From Aurantiochytrium sp. KH105 (lineage: Eukaryota; Sar; Bigyra; Thraustochytrida; Thraustochytriidae), in assembly GCA_003116975.1 (NCBI GenBank), contig BGKB01000067.1:186001-250000 (forward strand): a DNA stretch of 64,000 bases. The letters run 5' to 3'. The notes below the pieces were generated by a model that searched no databases, was not told the origin of the DNA, and saw only the letters and a program-made list of their open reading frames with translations. Shown in pieces: positions 59,628 to 64,000 of the stretch. Position 1 is the first letter of the stretch. Each line of letters starts with the position of its first letter. The translations under genes and the position numbers were made by a program.

Positions 59628-60092
59628 TTTCTTTCCCCGCGACCCGCTCACCGACCTGGACCGGCGGGGCAAGGGCGTTGCGTCTCCTCTCGCGCCGAAA
59701 GAAGACGCGCCGCGCCAAGCGCGTCCTGCTCGTCTGCCTGCCTGCCTGCCTGCTCGATCTCCGCGCCGGCCGCGCCGCGTCGCGTTGCGAGGCTCAAGAG
59801 TCTGTCTGGGTCCCGAGTCTTGGCCACTCGTGGCGGCCCCTCTTTCGCGCCTGGCGGAACGCGGCGCCGTTCTACGATACGGCCAAGCAGGGGCCGCGGT
59901 GGACCAGTGGTGGCGCCTCGAGGTCGAGCAAAAGGACTCGCTCGAGGCCTGGCAGGCGGGCAGGGAGAAGGGCACGCAGGCAAAGCGAGAGGCCGCGAGG
60001 GCGCGGCGAGGCAGCCCGAGGCGCGAGAGAGATCGTAGTTCCCCGGGGATCAAGAGAAACAGCGCGCAAGGCGAGGAGAAGGAGCTCGAAAC
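59628..60092. promoter_or_regulatory. Divergent promoter region (DUF2039 protein / importin)
   Basis: A compact 465-base space between two divergent housekeeping-type genes; both promoters must fit within it or overlap the genes. Open frames cross it on both strands, but none is supported. Confidence 0.6.
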
Positions 60093-63000
60093 ATGGCGGA
60101 CGATGCGCAAACCCAGCAGCTCGAGCAGGTTCTGCTGCGTATCAACGTGCCCAACACGGAGGTCGTCAAGGAGGCGGAAGCCCAGGTGCGCCAGGCACTC
60201 AGGAGACGCGAGTTTGTAGTGGCGATGCTTAAATTGCTCCGGTTTTCGCAGCATGTGGCGGTTCGACAGCTCTGCGCGGTCCTCCTGCGTCTGCGACTCG
60301 GCGAGGTCTGGTCCTCGCTGGCGCCAGAAGTTCGCGTGGAGGCCAAACAATTCCTGCTCGAGGCACTGGCTGCCGAACCGGAGCGTATCGTCTCACTCAA
60401 TACCACATATGTCGTCTCTGCAGTTGGCAAGCGAGAAATGCGCGAGGCAGGCATTCAGGGCTGGCCCGAGCTCCTCCAGTTCCTGCAGCAGCTCGCCCAA
60501 TCGCAGGCGCCACAGCAGCAGGAATTGGCCATGCGCCTCTTCTTTGCGCTCACGGAAACCGTGGGCACGGTCTTTCAGCCGCACTTTGCAGATCTGCGTC
60601 AACTGTACGGCGGTCTTTTGCAGAACGCGCAAGATTCCCGTGTTCGTGTAGCCGCACTCAAGGCCGCCGGCGCTCTCGTTGAATTTCTTAGCACTGGGGA
60701 AGACGTTCTCGTATTCCGCGATCTGGTGCCCCTCATTGTACAAGGCCTTGAGGCCAACTACCGGGACGAAGCCGTGGCCATCCAGGTGCTCGACGTCCTC
60801 AACCAGCTTGCGGAAAGCCCAGTTCCGATTTTGAACAAGTCTGTCAAGAACCTGGTCCAGGTCCTGCTTGCGATTCTTCGCAGCAGCGATGAGGAGGTGG
60901 AGAGTGGCATCAAGGATGCCGCGGGAGTCACGCTTGCTACCGTCATGGCTTGCAAGTCGCGCTTCATCGTCAAGCATTCACTCGTGAGCCCGATCCTTGA
61001 GACCTCGATTCATGTCCTTGCTGCCGAATACCCGCGCTTCGTGTCGACCATTTCTCACCAGGAACTCTCGCAGGCCCAGCTGATGCAGATGCAACAGGAT
61101 CAGCAAGCGGGCGACCATGGGGAAGGCGACGAATCCGACGAGGAACTTGGCGCCGGTCAACTCGGCCCGCGTCTCATCTCCGCTCTCACCAATAGTGTTG
61201 CATCACGTCATGTGCTTTCCCCCATCGTCACTGTTGCGTTTGAACATCTCGCGAGACAGGAAGCGGCGCAAGGGAGCAATGCAGTGCCAAATCAATGGCT
61301 TGGCCTGAGCCTGCTTATTCACTCTACGGCCGGTCTTTCCGAGGAATACGCCAAGACCGAGGTCCTTGAAACCATGCTTCAGCGCGTGGTACCCATTGCA
61401 CAGTCGAGCTCATCAGCGATTTTGCGCACAACGGCGCTCATGTGTCTGACAGAGTGGGTGGAATATCTCGCGCCAAACATTTGGATCTACATGCCGCAAT
61501 TGCTACCGCATGCAGTGCAGCTTCTTGGAGATCAAAGCGTGGTCGTACGATCATGCGCGTGCGATTTGATTGAGCTCATTTCGGACGACATTGACGAGGA
61601 CATTTTGGCACCTTATTTGACTTCGCTCGTGCGAAACCTGTTGACCCTTGCCGTCAATGGCGTCAACGTGTCTATTCAGTCCACGGCGTTGTCGGCGCTG
61701 AGCAGCGTCATGGTCACGGCTGGACCTGCCTTTATGCCGTATTTCGATGATGCATGCAGGGTGTTGGGCCAGCTCTCTTCGCTCGAGGATGAGCCCTTGT
61801 TGCAGGTACGCGGGTACGCCACAGCGGCGTACGGCAGCCTTGCCCTTGCGTGCTCGCGTCCGGACGAGAACCGTAATGGCGAGACGAACTTGGCGCGCTT
61901 CAGCCCGCTCGTCACGGACTTGCTGGCCAAGGCAAGCGACGGTCTCGATTTTGAGGACATGGAGCTCAATCGTTTGACCTATGCCATGCTCGGAAACTTG
62001 GCCTCTGCCTTTGAGGAACAAGTGGAGCCGTGTGTTGACCAGATGGCCGAGATCCTCGTTCTTGCTCTTTACATCGACGATAGCATCGAACTCAATGTGC
62101 AGGACCCGGAGGGCGTCCTCGTACCCGACAGTGTTCGCAACAAATTTGGTGCGGACCTGGATGAGGGCGATGGCGCCGACGATGAAGGCCTTGCGAACGG
62201 CGCGGACGATGATGACGACGATGTAGGCGACGGCGCTGCTCTCGGCGTGCGGTACGAGTACTCGGTGCGAATGGAGGTGATTGAGGCCAAGCAAGCCGCG
62301 CTCACGGCGCTTGGTCAGCTCGTCGAGAACGCGCCGAGCAGTAAGCTGCCGGTATTTCTCGACGCGAGTCTGGACGCCTGCATCCGCATGCTCAGCCATG
62401 TTCATGAAGAGACCAAGGCGTGCGCATTTGAGACGATTACGCAAATCCTTGGAGGCTACGCGCAAGCGTACCCGCTTCCCCCTCTCAATGAGGAGGCCCA
62501 GGAGGAAGCAGTGCAGTGGGCAGAGACTTCGTTTCGCGAGGTTGACCCAGGCCGGCGCTGGCGCGTGGGCTTGCCAGCTCGCTATGAAGTGGATCCCAAG
62601 ACTATGGGGGTGATCGAGACAAAGCTCAAGCCCAACTGGTTTGAAGTCATTGCAACGGAGCGAGACAAGGCCGTCGTGGCCTCGGCGCTGACAATGATGG
62701 AGAAAATGGTGGCCTCGTTCGGCCCGGTCGCTGTGGCAAGCGATTTAGAAAGTGTCCTCAATGTCTGTGTGCAGGTGCTCCAAGGCAAGGCCACTTGCCA
62801 ACGACTCGACCACCTCGATTTTGATGATGATGATGATGACAATGAAAGTGCGGGGCGCGGAGCTGGTGCCGCCTTTGACGATGGTGACGATGACGAAAAC
62901 GGCGCAGGGCGCTCTGGTGTCTCCCTCATGGAGGCAGTTTGTGATCTCTTGGGCATGCTTGGCCAGGCAGTTGGCCCCGCATTCAAGTCGTACGCTGGTC

Positions 63001-63797
63001 CTGTGGTGGGCGCACTCTTGCATAAGGCCAAGCAGGGTGGTGCCCCGGGCGCAGCTACGGGAGCTATCACCCCTCGTCAAGTCACGATCTGCGGCGCGCT
63101 TGCCGAAATTACAGATGGGCTTGGACCTGGAGGCTGCGCGCCATTTGCGCGAGAGCTGATCATGTATGCGGTGCCGCTCCTGAGCTGCGAGCTGGCGTTG
63201 GCACGACGCAACGCAGCATTCTTGCTGGGTACTGCGGTCGCTCTCGCGGGAAGCACGCTGCAGAGCGACGGTGAAACGCTCATGAAGCTACTTCAAGCAC
63301 TCGAGCCTTTGTTGGGCGAGGCGGCCGAGGTAGACCGCGCTGCCGCGGAAGCGCGTGCCGAAGACCGCAGCCTGCCCTTTGAGATTACCGATGTTCAAGC
63401 TGTGGTCGATAATGCGTGCGGTGCTGTCGCACGGCTCCTGATGCGCGCTGATCCGGGCGTGCTTCCGGTCGAGCGCATTTTCCCCTCGTTGTTGCAAATG
63501 CTGCCATTACGTTTTGATCTTTCGGAGAACTTTGCCGTGTGCGCGTGCATGCGCATGTGCGTGCAGTCCTCGGATGCGGGTGTACAGGCTCAGGTACGCT
63601 CCCATTTGGGCGCGCTTGTTTCTGCCATGGCACAGACGCTCGTTGCAATGGATGACGAAGACGCCGTGTCTCAGCTTTTGGCAAAGCGCCAAGTAGTTCA
63701 ACTTTTTCAAGCTCTACTTGCTCAGGATAAGGACCAGACGATGCGGCTCATTGCATCGCTGCCTGCTGACCAAGCTGCTCAGGTCCAAGCTTTGTAG
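60093..63797 (+). CDS. Importin-4/Kap123-type karyopherin beta
   Basis: A 1234-residue HEAT-repeat nuclear import receptor. Residues about 10-120 form the importin-beta N-terminal domain that binds Ran (AEAQVRQALRR, then AVRQLCAVLLRLRLGEVW). Helical HEAT pairs run to the C-terminus, ending MLPLRFDLSENFAVCACM as in the importin-4/Kap123 and importin-5 group. Two long acidic loops are inserted (Asp-rich runs near 705-715 and 905-930); acidic loops in this family contact basic cargo such as histones and ribosomal proteins. Length is slightly above the 1080-1115 residues usual for the group because of these loops. ATG 60093 is the first in frame. No intron. Importin-5 is the main alternative assignment. 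Confidence 0.88.
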   Translation: MADDAQTQQLEQVLLRINVPNTEVVKEAEAQVRQALRRREFVVAMLKLLRFSQHVAVRQLCAVLLRLRLGEVWSSLAPEVRVEAKQFLLEALAAEPERIVSLNTTYVVSAVGKREMREAGIQGWPELLQFLQQLAQSQAPQQQELAMRLFFALTETVGTVFQPHFADLRQLYGGLLQNAQDSRVRVAALKAAGALVEFLSTGEDVLVFRDLVPLIVQGLEANYRDEAVAIQVLDVLNQLAESPVPILNKSVKNLVQVLLAILRSSDEEVESGIKDAAGVTLATVMACKSRFIVKHSLVSPILETSIHVLAAEYPRFVSTISHQELSQAQLMQMQQDQQAGDHGEGDESDEELGAGQLGPRLISALTNSVASRHVLSPIVTVAFEHLARQEAAQGSNAVPNQWLGLSLLIHSTAGLSEEYAKTEVLETMLQRVVPIAQSSSSAILRTTALMCLTEWVEYLAPNIWIYMPQLLPHAVQLLGDQSVVVRSCACDLIELISDDIDEDILAPYLTSLVRNLLTLAVNGVNVSIQSTALSALSSVMVTAGPAFMPYFDDACRVLGQLSSLEDEPLLQVRGYATAAYGSLALACSRPDENRNGETNLARFSPLVTDLLAKASDGLDFEDMELNRLTYAMLGNLASAFEEQVEPCVDQMAEILVLALYIDDSIELNVQDPEGVLVPDSVRNKFGADLDEGDGADDEGLANGADDDDDDVGDGAALGVRYEYSVRMEVIEAKQAALTALGQLVENAPSSKLPVFLDASLDACIRMLSHVHEETKACAFETITQILGGYAQAYPLPPLNEEAQEEAVQWAETSFREVDPGRRWRVGLPARYEVDPKTMGVIETKLKPNWFEVIATERDKAVVASALTMMEKMVASFGPVAVASDLESVLNVCVQVLQGKATCQRLDHLDFDDDDDDNESAGRGAGAAFDDGDDDENGAGRSGVSLMEAVCDLLGMLGQAVGPAFKSYAGPVVGALLHKAKQGGAPGAATGAITPRQVTICGALAEITDGLGPGGCAPFARELIMYAVPLLSCELALARRNAAFLLGTAVALAGSTLQSDGETLMKLLQALEPLLGEAAEVDRAAAEARAEDRSLPFEITDVQAVVDNACGAVARLLMRADPGVLPVERIFPSLLQMLPLRFDLSENFAVCACMRMCVQSSDAGVQAQVRSHLGALVSAMAQTLVAMDDEDAVSQLLAKRQVVQLFQALLAQDKDQTMRLIASLPADQAAQVQAL

Positions 63798-64000
63798 AAG
63801 ATAGTTGCACGCAAAATTGTCGCATCAAGCAAATGCTGTCCAAACGACAGGTGAGCAAGCATGACCAAGGATTTACAGCCAATGTCATTATTTCTTGCTT
63901 GCTGTCTGGCTGGTTGGCTGTCTGTCTGGCTGGCTGGCTGGCCACACATGAGCGACGTACCTTACTGCTCTGAAGCTGATAAACGAAATATGTTTGCCGA
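63798..64000. other. 3' flank of the importin gene
   Basis: The final 203 bases follow the importin stop and include a CTGGCTGG-type repeat near 63905-63942. Nothing else is seen before the window ends. Confidence 0.5.

Noticed and set aside
59628..60350. N-terminal extension of the DUF2039 frame across the divergent promoter into the importin gene
   Set aside because: It would overlap the importin coding start, is low complexity, and the family N-terminus begins exactly at the ATG at 59627.

Overview
This is a GC-rich nuclear segment from a unicellular eukaryote. The long, mostly uninterrupted coding regions, the mix of plant-like and animal-like families (an NPSN-type Qb-SNARE next to CEP120, AIDA and a nephrocystin-3-like STAND protein) and the rare short GT-AG introns fit a labyrinthulomycete/thraustochytrid stramenopile best. 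That placement is an inference from gene content, not a database match. No bacterial, organellar, viral or transposon genes were recognised.

Layout. 0-6 kb, minus strand: an edge-truncated gene with a possible MutL-type domain, a CLC-family chloride channel and a CPA1 Na+/H+ exchanger. 7.1-11.0 kb, plus strand: a STAND NTPase with a DUF4062-like N-terminus, a NACHT-like P-loop, TPR repeats and an unexpected C-terminal CaaX box. 15.3-28.8 kb, plus strand: five intronless aquaglyceroporin genes in direct tandem, separated by 1.4-3.2 kb of repeat-rich DNA. They fall into two subfamilies with different predicted pore filters. With the CLC and the exchanger this makes seven ion, water or solute transport genes in 28 kb. 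29.0-39 kb: an unknown single-pass membrane protein, a large unknown coiled-coil protein, CEP120 and an NPSN SNARE. 39.6-48.9 kb: a secreted FG-GAP propeller, a G-protein beta subunit (one intron), a membrane-anchored Rdx/SelW-SelT-like protein (one intron), AIDA and a putative nuclear regulator. 50-64 kb: a degenerate SDR-like protein, an HFM1/MER3-type meiotic helicase (one intron inside its helicase core), eIF2B beta, a C9orf85/DUF2039 protein and an importin-4/Kap123-type karyopherin.

From about 29.7 kb onward genes mostly alternate in strand, so most intergenic spaces are either short convergent 3' gaps (about 140-550 bp) or divergent promoters (about 0.45-1.3 kb). Large gaps at 11.0-15.3, 16.3-19.5 and 40.9-43.3 kb are very GC-rich and full of simple tandem repeats. 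Long reading frames there lack recognisable protein features and are probably chance products of composition.

Starts were placed at ATG codons. Where a longer frame opens only with GTG or TTG, the first in-frame ATG was used. Three introns were inferred from frame phase, GT-AG sites and continuity of the protein family. The strongest leads are the CaaX-tailed STAND protein, the aquaglyceroporin array with its two filter types, and a G-beta intron whose in-frame repeat would give an acidic Ser/Asp/Glu tail if retained.
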